Assembly (NCBI RefSeq): GCF_000411255.1
Contig: NZ_KE150413.1
Location: 2,084,580-2,148,579, forward strand
Direction: 5' to 3'
DNA length: 64,000 nt
Source of the DNA: Paenibacillus sp. HGH0039
GTDB lineage: Bacteria > Bacillota > Bacilli > Paenibacillales > NBRC-103111
Shown here piece after piece: positions 33,362-42,833 of the stretch (its first letter is position 1; the number at the start of each line of letters is the position of its first letter). The position numbers and the translations under genes were made by a program. The notes beneath the pieces were generated by a model. It saw only the letters and a program-made list of their open reading frames with translations, had not been told where the DNA came from and did not search any database.

Positions 33362-34998
33362 GTTTGTCCTCTCGAATCCGTCAATTCAATCGGTTCTGCC
33401 GGCTTCTCGGCCAATTTTTTCTTGGCGGATTTGCCGTGAGCGACGCGGCGGAAGAAGAAGGAGACAACCAATGCGACAATCGTAAGTCCTGTTGCGACGA
33501 CGAAGGCGTCATTGATACCTTGAATCGTCGATTGCTTCGTAACGAGCCCGTACAGCACCTGGCTGGCATACGCTTTGCCTGCCGCAAGGGACTGGCCCAT
33601 CTGCTGGGCGAATGCGGCACCCATGCTGTCCAGCCCGGACGGATTGTAGTTCGGGTTGGATAAAGACAGGTCGTTGGCATATTGTCCGACATGATAGGTT
33701 GTGCGATTTGTCATGATGGTAACCAGAATCGCCGTACCGATGGAAGAGGCGATCTGGCGCGCCGTATTGGAAGCCGCCGTTCCGTGGCTCGCCAGCTCTC
33801 TGGGCAGTTGGTTGAGTCCGGTCGTCATGATCGTCATCGCAATGAACGACATGCCGAACATACGGATCGTGTACAGCCACATCAGAGTCGAATAGGTCGT
33901 ATCCGCATTAAGATGAGCGAATTGCCAGGTTGTGATGGCCGTGATGGTAAGGCCGATAAAGGCCAACGGCTTGATGCCGAACCGGTCGAACAAAGCGCCT
34001 GAAATAGGCGACATGACCCCCATCAGGAGTGCGCCGGGCAGCATAAGCAGACCTGCTTCCATCGGGCTGTACCCGCGGATGTTCTGGACATAGATCGGAA
34101 CGAGGATAGACGCCCCGAACATGGCCATGTTCACGATACAACTGACGACAGTACTAAGGGAAAACATGTTGTACTTGAAAACCCGCAGATTCAGAAGCGG
34201 GTTTTTGGCGGTCAGCTCGCGCACGATGAACAGAGCGATAAAGACGACGCCGATAATGATGGTCGAAACGACAGGAACGGAATCCCAGCCCTTGCTGCCG
34301 GCTTCACTGATACCGTACAGGAGCGAGCCGAAGCCGATCGTGGACGTAACGAAACCGAGGAAGTCGAATGCGGGTTTCGTTACTTTCGTGACGTTTTTCA
34401 GCACAAAGAAAGCAAAAATAATATCGACGATGGCAATCGGCATGGCGACGTAGAACAAGATTCTCCACGTCCAGTGCTCGATAATCCAGCCCGACAGAGT
34501 AGGGCCGACAGCCGGAGCGAAGAACATGGCGATCCCGATCGTCCCCATGGCGCGTCCCCGTACCTGCGGGGGATAGATGTTCAGAATAACGGTCATCATG
34601 AGCGGCATAATAATACCGGCGCCCGCGCCCTGTACGATACGGCCGATCATCATAATGGTGAAGTTCGGCGCCATGCCGCATATCAAACTGCCGACGGTGA
34701 AGGAAATCATCGCGGAGATGAACAGCTGCCGGGTCGTAAACGTACCGATCAGGAATGCGGAAATCGGAATAATAATCCCGTTAATCAGCATGTAACCGGT
34801 GGACAGCCATTGAATGGTGTCCGCAGACGCGTTGAAATCATTCATCAAATGGGGCAGGGCCACATTGAGAAGCGTCTGATTAAGAATGGTGACGAAGGCA
34901 CCCAGAATTAAAACGAGAAGCACCGTACCACGATGCTTCGTCATGTCCTCTTCGGGTTCTTTCTCCTTATAGACAACTAATGCTTTTGTTTCAGACAT
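33349..34998 (-). CDS. DHA2-family MFS multidrug exporter (EmrB/QacA type)
   Basis: A 549-residue transporter with about 14 membrane helices, the DHA2 arrangement. The family motif in helix 1 is LDxTIVNVA-like LNQTLLNVALPHL; motif A-like TFTTRQLF follows helix 2; and motif C GIAMFFAPAVGPTLSGWI lies in helix 5. It exports drugs or other toxic compounds by proton antiport. It is preceded at 14 bases by an HlyD-type adaptor and that in turn by a MarR repressor, forming a regulated efflux operon. ATG at 34998 follows an AAGGAG site. Substrates are unknown. Confidence 0.9.
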   Translation of the reverse strand: MSETKALVVYKEKEPEEDMTKHRGTVLLVLILGAFVTILNQTLLNVALPHLMNDFNASADTIQWLSTGYMLINGIIIPISAFLIGTFTTRQLFISAMISFTVGSLICGMAPNFTIMMIGRIVQGAGAGIIMPLMMTVILNIYPPQVRGRAMGTIGIAMFFAPAVGPTLSGWIIEHWTWRILFYVAMPIAIVDIIFAFFVLKNVTKVTKPAFDFLGFVTSTIGFGSLLYGISEAGSKGWDSVPVVSTIIIGVVFIALFIVRELTAKNPLLNLRVFKYNMFSLSTVVSCIVNMAMFGASILVPIYVQNIRGYSPMEAGLLMLPGALLMGVMSPISGALFDRFGIKPLAFIGLTITAITTWQFAHLNADTTYSTLMWLYTIRMFGMSFIAMTIMTTGLNQLPRELASHGTAASNTARQIASSIGTAILVTIMTNRTTYHVGQYANDLSLSNPNYNPSGLDSMGAAFAQQMGQSLAAGKAYASQVLYGLVTKQSTIQGINDAFVVATGLTIVALVVSFFFRRVAHGKSAKKKLAEKPAEPIELTDSRGQTARV

Positions 34999-35012
34999 TC
35001 CTTAATCGCTCC

Positions 35013-35663
35013 TTACTTATGGATGCGGACCTCGGCGCTCATACCGGGTACGAGTGCAACCCCTTGATTATCGGTCAGCATGATTTTAACCGGGACAACT
35101 TGAGTGACTTTCGTATAGTTCGCGTTGCTGTTGCTTTGCGGAAGCATGGAGAACGTGCCGGCAGTAGCCTGGCCGATCTGATTCACGGTTCCGGTCAGCG
35201 TATTGTTCGGGAAAGCATCGACATAGATATCGACGGTCTGGCCGACTTTCACGTTTTTGAGCTGCGTTTCTTCAATGTTGGCATTTACGAAAAGACTGCC
35301 CATGTTGTAGGCATAACCGAGCGGTGTGCCGGGAGCCACGGTTTCGTTGTCATAAGCGCTTGTCTGTACGACAGTGCCGTCGGCAGGCATAGACACGTTC
35401 ACAGCGGTAGTTCCTTGAGCTCCGGCCGTTTGAACGGTGCCGATCACGTCGCCGGCTTTAAACACTTGGCCGACTTTCCCTTTCCAATCCTCAAGCTTGC
35501 CTGTGGCGGGAGCGGTAATCAGCATCTGCTGGCCGGCGATCTGCGCATTTTCGGTTTTGATATAAGTGGTCGACTGATTATAGAAATAATAGCCGGTAAC
35601 AGCGGCGACAATTAAAACAATAATGACAACTACGTTGGTGATAACGATTCTGGTGTAACCCAT
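35013..35663 (-). CDS. HlyD-family membrane fusion/adaptor protein
   Basis: A 216-residue protein with an N-terminal membrane anchor (residues 6-26), then a biotinyl-lipoyl-like domain split by a short hairpin (ENAQIAGQQMLITAPATGKL...PADGTVVQTSAYDNETV) and a beta-barrel domain (SLFVNANIEETQLKNVKVGQTVDIYVDAFPNNTLTGTV). It is shorter than Gram-negative EmrA because the coiled-coil hairpin is nearly absent, as in Gram-positive adaptors. It likely works with the DHA2 transporter encoded next. ATG follows AAGGAGGAAT. It lies 6 bases after the marR gene. Confidence 0.87.
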   Translation of the reverse strand: MGYTRIVITNVVVIIVLIVAAVTGYYFYNQSTTYIKTENAQIAGQQMLITAPATGKLEDWKGKVGQVFKAGDVIGTVQTAGAQGTTAVNVSMPADGTVVQTSAYDNETVAPGTPLGYAYNMGSLFVNANIEETQLKNVKVGQTVDIYVDAFPNNTLTGTVNQIGQATAGTFSMLPQSNSNANYTKVTQVVPVKIMLTDNQGVALVPGMSAEVRIHK

Positions 35664-35669
35664 CTTACT

Positions 35670-36110
35670 TTATTCCTCCTTGGCGTTTAGCCGATCTAAA
35701 ATTTTTTGGTGCGTGTCCAGCATGTTTTGAATCTCCTGAGGCGGGACTTCCAAGATCCGCACAAGCTGTTTATAAAGATGCGAATCTTCATTCATTGACA
35801 GCCTTACCTTCTCCGTACCTCTATCGGTCAAGTTTAATTTGACGTTCCGGCGGTCTTCGTCGCTGCGAATCCGATTCACAAGTCCCATCCCGACCAATTG
35901 TTCGATGGCGACACTGACCGAGCTGTTCGTCTGCTGTATACGCTCGGCCAACTCCGTCACATTGGTGTCGGGACAATTTTGCAGGAGTCGAAGAATCGTG
36001 AACTGCACATGGGATAACCCCATCGCTTCCGCATTCGTGCGAAGGATACGCTTGATCGTCTGATTAACTTCACGAAAAGAAGTATAGATGGGGTAAAGCG
36101 GGCTCTCCAT
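35670..36110 (-). CDS. MarR-family transcriptional regulator
   Basis: A 146-residue regulator with the winged-helix fold: LSHVQFTILRLLQN, TNVTELAERIQQTNSSVSVAIEQLVGMGLVNRIRSDEDRRNVKLNLTDRG contains the recognition helix and the wing with the conserved DxRxxxxxLT pattern. MarR proteins repress efflux genes and release DNA on binding phenolic or other ligands. It is the first gene of the operon with hlyD- and DHA2-type genes. ATG at 36110 follows AGGAGG; the frame is open further upstream across the promoter, which rules out that extension. A palindromic operator lies at 36144-36155. Confidence 0.88.
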   Translation of the reverse strand: MESPLYPIYTSFREVNQTIKRILRTNAEAMGLSHVQFTILRLLQNCPDTNVTELAERIQQTNSSVSVAIEQLVGMGLVNRIRSDEDRRNVKLNLTDRGTEKVRLSMNEDSHLYKQLVRILEVPPQEIQNMLDTHQKILDRLNAKEE

Positions 36111-36143
36111 GCTCTCGCCTCCTATCGTTGCACTGTTTAATGA

Positions 36144-36200
36144 TTCACAAGTGAAACATTCGATAGTAAATATTATGCTACGGAATAAATAACAAGTCAA
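36144..36200 (-). promoter_or_regulatory. Promoter and likely MarR operator of the efflux operon
   Basis: On the minus strand TTGACT (36195-36200) and CATAAT (36172-36177) are 17 bases apart. The palindrome TTCACTTGTGAA (36144-36155) lies about 10-25 bases downstream of the predicted start, where a bound MarR dimer would block transcription. Binding is inferred. Confidence 0.7.
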
Positions 36201-36260
36201 ACAAATCAAAACGGAAGATTCTCCACATCTATCCAATCGCGCCGAGGCCGCTTCCGGGCC

Positions 36261-36303
36261 AAAAAAGAAAGAAGGCCGACGCCCTTGGAGGGCGCCGCCT
36301 TCT
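36261..36303 (-). terminator. Terminator of the ltaS-like gene
   Basis: On the minus strand GAAGGCGGCGCCC pairs with GGGCGTCGGCCTTC, followed by TTTCTTTTTT. Confidence 0.88.
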
Positions 36304-36353
36304 TGTACAGGTGCTTTCCGGGATGTCCCGGTTCCTGTTACCTTGACGAACCT

Positions 36354-38231
36354 TTATTTGCGGACGGGAAGCAGCTTCACATATTCATCGGATAGCTGCA
36401 TCAGGTCCATGATGTAGTCGTAATCTTTGCGGTACTGGCTGATATCAGCCACGGGCTTGTGCGTTTTGAGCGAGACCGCGGTCCCGTCGTCGAAGCCTTC
36501 GCCCGGCACGAATAGAACATCGTTGTTGACGAAGGAGCCGGTCGGCAGGTAGTACCGGATTCCGGAAACGTTCTTCGTCACGTTGAGCAAATCGTGCCCG
36601 AACGGCACAATGCCTGCTTCCTCCAGCCGGATGCCGAGCAGATTGGCTACGGTCGGCATAATATCCAGCTGGCCGCCGGCCGTTTCGATCTGCTTGCCTT
36701 CCTGCTGGGAAGGGGCGTGGATAATGAGCGGGATATTGTAGCGGGAAATTTGCTCATGATAGTCGATTCCGAGCGCCTCGCTGACCATCTTCGGATCGTT
36801 ATCCTGCGGTTGCAGGCCGAAGTGGTCCCCGTACATTACGAGAATGGTATTATCCCACATGCCGTTCTCTTTGAGCTGATTGATCAGGGTTCCGATCGCA
36901 TAGTCCGTATAATGGACGGCTTCCAGATAGTCACCGAGCTGCTTGCCCTTGATGTTCTCCGGCAGATCCAGCGTCTGTTTATCCGCGGGTATTTTGAACG
37001 GATGGTGGCTGGAGGCCGAAATAAACTGGGCGTAGAACGGCTGATTTTCATTCTTCAGCTCAACGAGCCGTTTCATGCCGGTCCGGTACAGCTCTTCGTC
37101 CGATGCGCCGAAGGCATTGAAATTATCGTTCGTAAAGGACGGTTTGTCGAAATACTGTTTAAATCCGAGTGCGGGATACATTTTGTCCCGGTCCCAAAAT
37201 TTGACGTCATTCACGTGAAACGTATTCGTTTCGTATTGGAGGGCGTTGAGCGCTCTCGGCAGACCGGGGAGCTCGCGGTTGTTGAAGCCGCTGGACATGG
37301 CCACGGTTGCGGTCGGGTAAATGGACGTATTGGAAATAAACTCGGCGTCCGAGGTGTTGCCCTGCCCGACCTGCTGGAAGAAGTTGTTGAAATACAAGCT
37401 GGACTTAAGCAACTCATTCATATTCGGCGTAATGGCCTGACCGTTCACTTCAAGATTGATCGGGAAGTTCTGGAACGCTTCCAGTTGGACCACGATCACG
37501 TTTTTACCTTTTTCCGTGCCGAAATAATTAGGCGCCGCACCTTGCGCCAATGGGGCGCTGCGAGGGAAGGAGGCTTCCAGCTCCGTCAGATTTTGTTTCA
37601 CCTCGGAAATGTCCGCGTAATTGGTTCGGTTGGCGCGGAGCCCGTCGAACAAAGAAACGGCCTGATAAGCGAAGAAACCGAGTTGTTCTCCTTTTTTCAG
37701 TTCGTTTTTCGTGCCGGAAGCGGCCGCTATGGAACTCGAGGCCAGCAAAACGCTCACGATCATGAGAGCATAAGTAACCGGCGTCGGAAGCCGGAAAGGC
37801 ACGTAGTTTCTTTTCGTTTTTTTGCGCACGACGAGTTTGAACAGCAGAACGACGAGAATATCCACGAAGAACAGCAGGTCCTCCGGTCTCATAATCGAAC
37901 GTACGGATGAAGAAACTTGTCCCACTTGATTTAGCTGCTTTAACGTTGTGTAGATGGGAACTGTTCCAAAGTTTTGAAAGTAAATAGCGGATGCGAGCAA
38001 TGCCAAACTGACTAAAATGTTAAAAATCCAAAAAAGTGCCGTTTTTACACGCCCGGGCCGGAACAGCTCGATTAGACAGGCTGCTACCATCACATCGAAG
38101 GCGTCTATTAAAATTTTGTCCAGGGTCAGTTTGTCATAGACCAAGATCCGGAACAGTGCCATCTTGGCAAGCAGCAGCACGATCGTCCAAACAAACATGC
38201 TTTTATACCATTCTTTCCATCGAATGCTCAT
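36354..38231 (-). CDS. ltaS: Lipoteichoic acid synthase family protein
   Basis: A 625-residue membrane enzyme that polymerises glycerol phosphate from phosphatidylglycerol. Five N-terminal membrane helices lie within residues 1-180, followed by an extracellular sulfatase-like domain. GKNVIVVQLEAFQNF carries the metal-binding Glu, GQGNTSDAEF the catalytic Thr near residue 290, and MYGDHFGLQ and SSHHPF further metal or substrate residues. LtaS and LtaP (primase) paralogues cannot be told apart here; many Bacillales have several. A promoter is at 38286-38314. ATG follows AAAGGAG. It is monocistronic. Confidence 0.88.
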   Translation of the reverse strand: MSIRWKEWYKSMFVWTIVLLLAKMALFRILVYDKLTLDKILIDAFDVMVAACLIELFRPGRVKTALFWIFNILVSLALLASAIYFQNFGTVPIYTTLKQLNQVGQVSSSVRSIMRPEDLLFFVDILVVLLFKLVVRKKTKRNYVPFRLPTPVTYALMIVSVLLASSSIAAASGTKNELKKGEQLGFFAYQAVSLFDGLRANRTNYADISEVKQNLTELEASFPRSAPLAQGAAPNYFGTEKGKNVIVVQLEAFQNFPINLEVNGQAITPNMNELLKSSLYFNNFFQQVGQGNTSDAEFISNTSIYPTATVAMSSGFNNRELPGLPRALNALQYETNTFHVNDVKFWDRDKMYPALGFKQYFDKPSFTNDNFNAFGASDEELYRTGMKRLVELKNENQPFYAQFISASSHHPFKIPADKQTLDLPENIKGKQLGDYLEAVHYTDYAIGTLINQLKENGMWDNTILVMYGDHFGLQPQDNDPKMVSEALGIDYHEQISRYNIPLIIHAPSQQEGKQIETAGGQLDIMPTVANLLGIRLEEAGIVPFGHDLLNVTKNVSGIRYYLPTGSFVNNDVLFVPGEGFDDGTAVSLKTHKPVADISQYRKDYDYIMDLMQLSDEYVKLLPVRK

Positions 38232-38548
38232 GCAATAGGCTCCTTTCCTTTCGATCTATACTTTTATACATGAAAAATATTAAGGAATTATGAACGTGTC
38301 CCTTTACATGTCAATCCAAATCGTGGATATAAGACTTTAATTGATGCAATACCCATTCATATTGAAAAAGTCTATTTATTAACAAAGGACCGATAACCCC
38401 CATATTCTTCTGGACTATTGTACCCCAAAAAGGGAGATTGACCAATTTTTTTGTCTGAAAATGTCGGTAATTGTCTAAAAAAGGAAGTGAAATTAGAATA
38501 TATTTCCTGGGAATCGGCACAATAAAGCGCATAAGGAGGGTGATTTCC
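38232..38548. other. Divergent intergenic region upstream of ltaS and the SRAP gene
   Basis: The minus-strand ltaS promoter lies here. The rest is AT-richer than the surroundings, and I see no gene, no LexA-type box (GAAC-N4-GTTC) and no known RNA in front of the SRAP gene. Confidence 0.5.
38286..38314 (-). promoter_or_regulatory. SigA-type promoter of the ltaS-like gene
   Basis: On the minus strand TTGACA (38309-38314) and ATAATT (38286-38291) are 17 bases apart, giving a leader of about 45 bases. Confidence 0.65.
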
Positions 38549-39223
38549 ATGTGCAAACAATATTCGCTGACGGCCGACTTAGCCGAGATTCAGAACCGGT
38601 TCCAAGTGGACAAGATAGCGGCTCCGTACAAAGCCCGGTATAACATCTCGCCCAGACAGCATGTGCCTATAATCGTTTCCGTAAACGGGGAGCTTGTGTT
38701 GGATGAATACCGGTGGGGGTTCGTTCCCTTTTGGGCAAGAGATGCGGTTAATGCGGACGGGATGTCGGTTCACCAGGACCCTGCTTACCGTAAAATTTTT
38801 ATGCGCCAGCGCTGTATCGTTCCGTGCTCGGGCTTTTACTACTGGAAGACGGAAGGGAAGAAAAGCTTTCCCGTTCGCGTGGTGCCCCGGAGTCGTGAAG
38901 TTTTCGGCATCGCCGGTTTGTATGATGTATGGAGCGACCCCAGAGGGAAGGAGCTTCGGACCTGTACGCTGCTGATGACGGAATCGAACTCGCTGATCAC
39001 TTCCTTCCATAACCAGATGCCGGTTATTTTGAATCAGCATTCGATCGGAGAGTGGATGTCGCAGGGGGCGATGGATACCGACCGGCTGATCCCGCTGCTC
39101 AAGCCTTTTCCGGCCGAAGCGATGGAAGCCTATCCCGTCACGCCCGCCATTTCCAACCTGGAGCTGGACGAATCGCATTGTATAGAAGAGATGAATTTAA
39201 AAGTTGCCTGGATCAAAGAGTGA
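38549..39223 (+). CDS. Divergent SRAP (SOS response-associated peptidase, YedK/HMCES-like) protein
   Basis: A 224-residue SRAP-domain protein. Cys2, which in YedK/HMCES forms the DNA-protein crosslink to abasic sites, is retained after the start (MCKQ). RYNISPRQHVPII, YRWGFVPFWARD and SFHNQMPVIL with the active-site His are recognisable. Two normally invariant elements differ: the NARxET loop is replaced by GMSVHQDP and the catalytic Glu in GFYEW is Tyr (GFYYW). It may act differently on abasic DNA or be a non-catalytic binder. ATG at 38549 follows AAGGAGGG. It is monocistronic. Confidence 0.8.
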   Translation: MCKQYSLTADLAEIQNRFQVDKIAAPYKARYNISPRQHVPIIVSVNGELVLDEYRWGFVPFWARDAVNADGMSVHQDPAYRKIFMRQRCIVPCSGFYYWKTEGKKSFPVRVVPRSREVFGIAGLYDVWSDPRGKELRTCTLLMTESNSLITSFHNQMPVILNQHSIGEWMSQGAMDTDRLIPLLKPFPAEAMEAYPVTPAISNLELDESHCIEEMNLKVAWIKE

Positions 39224-39280
39224 CCGGTCAGCGGCAAGGCAGAAGGAAGGATCGTTTCTTGGAATGAATGAGGGTTCCGT

Positions 39281-39319
39281 AAAAAAGAGGAGGCTTGTCC
39301 TTGAGGACAAGCCTCCTCA
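39281..39319 (-). terminator. Terminator of the MFS gene at 39323
   Basis: On the minus strand a 14-bp stem (GAGGAGGCTTGTCC with its complement) around TCAA is followed by six T. Confidence 0.88.
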
Positions 39320-39322
39320 AGT

Positions 39323-40663
39323 CTAGGCGGGGGAAGGCTCCGGTTTGGGCCGGGGCTCTTCATCCGTGGACGGATGGATGGCGAATAAAGCGAGAAGAGC
39401 TGCCAGAAGGCAGGCCGCACCGAGTACATAGAACAGAATAGTCGGATATCTGGACAGCAGAACGGACACGACGGGAGGACCGACCGCAACGCCGATGAAC
39501 CGCATGGAACTGTAGAAGGAAGAGATCGTGCCCCTCTGGGCTTTGTCGATTCCCGCGGTAATGAAAGCGTCCAGACAGGGAAGAGCGAGTCCGATTCCGA
39601 TTCCGAGCAGGGAAAGCATCGTTAGCAGGCCGTACAGCGAGCTGAAGAAAAGGCAGCCCAGAGTCGCGCCCAAAGCAAGCAGGCTGCCGGCAAAGGTCAG
39701 CCATTTCATCCGCTTCTTATGCTGACCGATGATTTTGCCGGTAATAAAAGACGTCAGGCAGAGCAGGGTCAGCGGGATCGCCAGGACGCAGCCTTTCAGA
39801 ATGCCGTGCAGATTGTATTTCTCTTCGAGCAGCTCCGACAAATAAAAAAGAGCCCCGAAAAGCAAAAACATACAGATGCAGCCGATGGCGAAAATCGCGT
39901 ACAGCCACCTTCCCTTCCTGGAAAAGATCCATTTCAGATCTTTGAGAAAAACCGGGAGCGAGATCGGCGCTCCGTCGGTGTTATCGGATTCTTTGGCCGA
40001 ATCCGTTTGCGGCTTTCTGTTTTTGTCTGCCGCTTTGCTTCCTGTATTTGCGCGCTTCTGGTCTGAGCCGGCTTCCCTGCCGCCGCTTTTTTCCGGTTTT
40101 TTGACGAGAAAGAGGACCATCAGGACGGAAATCAGACAGAAAACGGGAATCGCCATAAAAGGCAGGAACCAGACCAGGGCGGCAAGCGCGGACCCGAGAA
40201 TGGGGCTCAGCACTTTGCCTCCCGTGTTGGCCGTTTCTATAACGCCCAGGCCGCTGCTGACGTCGCTTTCCTCCGTAAACATGTCTCCGACGAGAGGCAT
40301 GGCGACAGGAGCCGCGCCGGCGGCTCCAATACCCTGCAGCAGACGGCCGAGCAGGATGATCGTATAAGGATTAGGCATAAACCAGGCTGCAAATCCGCAG
40401 ACGGCGCCGCCGATGCCCGCGATAATCAGACTGGGAATGATCACGATTTTACGGCCGTACCGGTCCGACAGGAACCCCGCGACCGGAATAAGGATGATCG
40501 CCGCAATCGAATAAACCGTAATCAGCAGACTGACCTGAAACGAGGTCACGTGGAGCTTTTCACGGATCAAAGGCAGAATCGGAATGAGCATGGAGTTTCC
40601 AAGAGTCATGATCAGCGGGATGGATGCCACAGAAATGAGATCCCATTTTTTTTTCGCCTCCAT
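39323..40663 (-). CDS. MFS transporter, DHA1-type drug/metabolite exporter
   Basis: A 446-residue transporter with 12 membrane helices split into two bundles by a hydrophilic loop (about residues 190-240, Lys/Asp/Ser-rich). The MFS motif A GFLSDRYGRK lies after helix 2; GRLLQGIGAAGAAPVAMPLVGD is the motif B/C region of helices 4-5. The IPLIMTLGNSMLIPILPLI start resembles Bacillus Bmr/YfiS-type exporters. The substrate is unknown. ATG at 40663; a poly-T stretch directly follows the start region. There is no adjacent regulator. Confidence 0.85.
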   Translation of the reverse strand: MEAKKKWDLISVASIPLIMTLGNSMLIPILPLIREKLHVTSFQVSLLITVYSIAAIILIPVAGFLSDRYGRKIVIIPSLIIAGIGGAVCGFAAWFMPNPYTIILLGRLLQGIGAAGAAPVAMPLVGDMFTEESDVSSGLGVIETANTGGKVLSPILGSALAALVWFLPFMAIPVFCLISVLMVLFLVKKPEKSGGREAGSDQKRANTGSKAADKNRKPQTDSAKESDNTDGAPISLPVFLKDLKWIFSRKGRWLYAIFAIGCICMFLLFGALFYLSELLEEKYNLHGILKGCVLAIPLTLLCLTSFITGKIIGQHKKRMKWLTFAGSLLALGATLGCLFFSSLYGLLTMLSLLGIGIGLALPCLDAFITAGIDKAQRGTISSFYSSMRFIGVAVGPPVVSVLLSRYPTILFYVLGAACLLAALLALFAIHPSTDEEPRPKPEPSPA

Positions 40664-40818
40664 AAGGCGGATTCACTCTCCTCGGTCAGAATTCCTCAGA
40701 ATCTCCGGTGATCCGGTCGCCAAAAGCTAGGAATACTTTGTGCAGATGAGAGGAATTTTATCCTGCCGGCCGGAGGCGTCTCTCGCGGCTTCTTGAACGG
40801 ATGAGAGCGGACGATGCT

Positions 40819-41793
40819 TCAGCCCGCGGAAAGCAGCCGAAGGAGCTGCCGATTCAGCTGCACGGGATGCCGGGGGAATGCCGCTAGCCGGAAATCCCTC
40901 GTCAGCTCGGCAGCCTGCACCGGTTCCGGCCGGTCGGTCAGGCCCGACAGGTAGGCCAGGACGCCGAGCAGCGTCTCGGGCGGGACTCCCGCGCGGCGGA
41001 TGGCGGACACGGACAAGGAGCCGTGCCGCTTGGACAAGCGCTGGCCGTCGGGCCCGTAGAGCAGCGGGACGTGCGTGTAGCGCGGCGGCTCGTACCCCAG
41101 GGCGCGCAGCAGCATCAGCTGGCGCGGGGTAGAGTCGAGCAGATCCCAGCCGCGCAGGACGTCGGTGATGCCCATGGCGGCATCATCGACGGCGGCGGCA
41201 AGCTGGTAGGCCACGATGCCGTCCGCCCGCTGCACGACGAAGTCCCCTCCGGCCCCGCCGGGAAAAACCTGCGCTCCCGCGGCCAGATCGCGGAAAGCAA
41301 TGTCTTCCGCAGGCATCGCGAAACGGAGCGCGGGCACTTTGTCCGCCGCGCGAGCTTCACGCTCGGCCTCCGTCAGGAAGCGGCACGTGCCGGGATAGGA
41401 CGGTCCTTCGGAGGAGAGGCCGTGAGGAGCGCTGGAGATGGCGTGAAGCTCGGCCCTGCTGCAGTAGCAGGGATACAGATGCCCGCGCTCCCGCAGCGTC
41501 CCGAGCGCCTCCTCGTAGAGGCGTCCTCTGACGCTCTGCTCGTAAGGACCGAAGGGACCGCCCGCGCCCGGGCCCTCGTCCCAGTGGAGGCCGAGCCACC
41601 GCAGGTCTTCGGTGATTTGTTCGGCCAGCTCGGGCCGGCAGCGGGGCTTGTCGATGTCCTCCATCCGCAGGACGAACGTACCGCCCGCCGCCCGGGTTTG
41701 CAGCCAGGCGAGCAGGGCGGTACGGGCGTTGCCGATATGAAGTTCGCCGGACGGAGTAGGGGCGAAGCGCCCCCGTACTAGGGTTGAGCTCAT
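40819..41793 (-). CDS. gluQ: Glutamyl-Q tRNA(Asp) synthetase
   Basis: A 324-residue truncated class I glutamyl-tRNA synthetase homologue lacking the anticodon-binding domain. It ligates glutamate to queuosine in the anticodon of tRNA-Asp. The class I signatures are [22 protein letters not shown] (HIGH-type HIGN, residues 19-22) and LSKRHG (KMSKS-type, near 250). CYC...Y..C residues (PCYCSR and PSYPGTC) form the zinc site typical of GluQ-RS. The gene has very high GC. It starts 45 bases or so from the gene region of the EcsC protein on the same strand. Confidence 0.9.
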   Translation of the reverse strand: MSSTLVRGRFAPTPSGELHIGNARTALLAWLQTRAAGGTFVLRMEDIDKPRCRPELAEQITEDLRWLGLHWDEGPGAGGPFGPYEQSVRGRLYEEALGTLRERGHLYPCYCSRAELHAISSAPHGLSSEGPSYPGTCRFLTEAEREARAADKVPALRFAMPAEDIAFRDLAAGAQVFPGGAGGDFVVQRADGIVAYQLAAAVDDAAMGITDVLRGWDLLDSTPRQLMLLRALGYEPPRYTHVPLLYGPDGQRLSKRHGSLSVSAIRRAGVPPETLLGVLAYLSGLTDRPEPVQAAELTRDFRLAAFPRHPVQLNRQLLRLLSAG

Positions 41794-41838
41794 TGTGATT
41801 ACGCCCCTTTCATACGAGATATCTATGAAGATACTCCT

Positions 41839-42657
41839 TTAAGCGGCATCGTTCAACCTTTCGAGAATGCGGCGTTTCCGGTACAGCATTTTGCCGGCTT
41901 CGGCAACGTCCCGTATCGTACCCCGGTTAAAATACGCTCCGAACAGCATACCGGCGATGGGAATCATCTGAAACAGCTTTTTCCAGCCGAAATTATCCCG
42001 GTACGTGGTGACGACTTCCCGCCAGCCTTGAAGCTGGGAGACGGACTGCCGGCCTTCCGCATCGTAAACGGACAATTTTTCCAGGATGGCTTTCTTGCCC
42101 ACGATATCGGAGGACGAAAACTGCAGACAGTTGATAATAAAGATACGTTCCTTCTTGTCATTGGGGTCATAACCGTAGCAGACGGCAATCTCCTGGAGCA
42201 CTTTCAGGGAAAGGCCCAGGAGGGCGGGAATATCGATCGCCAGCGTAAAAATGCCGCCGAAGCCCGTGGTGGCTCCTTGCACGGTCGCGAGCGCGGATCT
42301 GGATTCGGCCAGGGAATCCGCGGCCCGATCCATGACAGCAAGCGGAAGAAGCGCGGCTTCTCGGATGGACGGGACGTCTTGGCGGGCCTCTTTTTCCTCC
42401 GCCGTATGTTTGGAAAGATGGTCGAGCATGCCTTTCTCCGAAACGAGATATTTTCCGCCGGTTTGAATGTAGCTTCCGATTTCATCGATAAGTTGTCCGA
42501 TACGGTCCTGCAGAAAGCGCGGGGTAACCTTGTCCAGCAGGGCGAAGGGGAGACGGCCGAGCTTTTCCCAGAAAAAAATATCTTTCTGCTCTTGTTCCCA
42601 TTTGTCGATTTCTTTGAGCTGTAGGAGAAGTTCGTCCTTTGTTTCCGTCGGGTGCAT
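41839..42657 (-). CDS. EcsC family protein
   Basis: A 272-residue EcsC-family protein. The mid-section GATTGFGGIFTLAIDIPALLGLSLKVLQEIAVCYGYD is the hallmark of the family, and a C-terminal amphipathic part (IPIAGMLFGAYFNRGTIRDVAEAGKMLYRKRRILERL) completes it. EcsC homologues are peripheral or membrane-associated; EcsC of B. subtilis belongs to an ABC transporter operon, but the molecular role is unknown and no ABC genes are nearby here. ATG follows CTGGAGG. It ends 45 bases before the gluQ start and so may be co-transcribed with it. Confidence 0.85.
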   Translation of the reverse strand: MHPTETKDELLLQLKEIDKWEQEQKDIFFWEKLGRLPFALLDKVTPRFLQDRIGQLIDEIGSYIQTGGKYLVSEKGMLDHLSKHTAEEKEARQDVPSIREAALLPLAVMDRAADSLAESRSALATVQGATTGFGGIFTLAIDIPALLGLSLKVLQEIAVCYGYDPNDKKERIFIINCLQFSSSDIVGKKAILEKLSVYDAEGRQSVSQLQGWREVVTTYRDNFGWKKLFQMIPIAGMLFGAYFNRGTIRDVAEAGKMLYRKRRILERLNDAA

Positions 42658-42833
42658 GGCCAGACCTCCAGGTGTAATTTCGTATTTTTCAGTAATACGC
42701 GCAGAAGAAGTAAACCGGTTCAGAAAAGGGGAAATCCGTTTCCGTTCATTTACCTTTTTTAGTCCGGAACGATTTGGTAAACTGGGGAAACGAAAACAAG
42801 CACCCAGTACCGACGGAAGATGAGGAAACGGAC

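Noticed and set aside
38440-38548. LexA/SOS box in front of the SRAP gene
   Set aside because: No GAAC-N4-GTTC motif is found in the upstream 100 bases.
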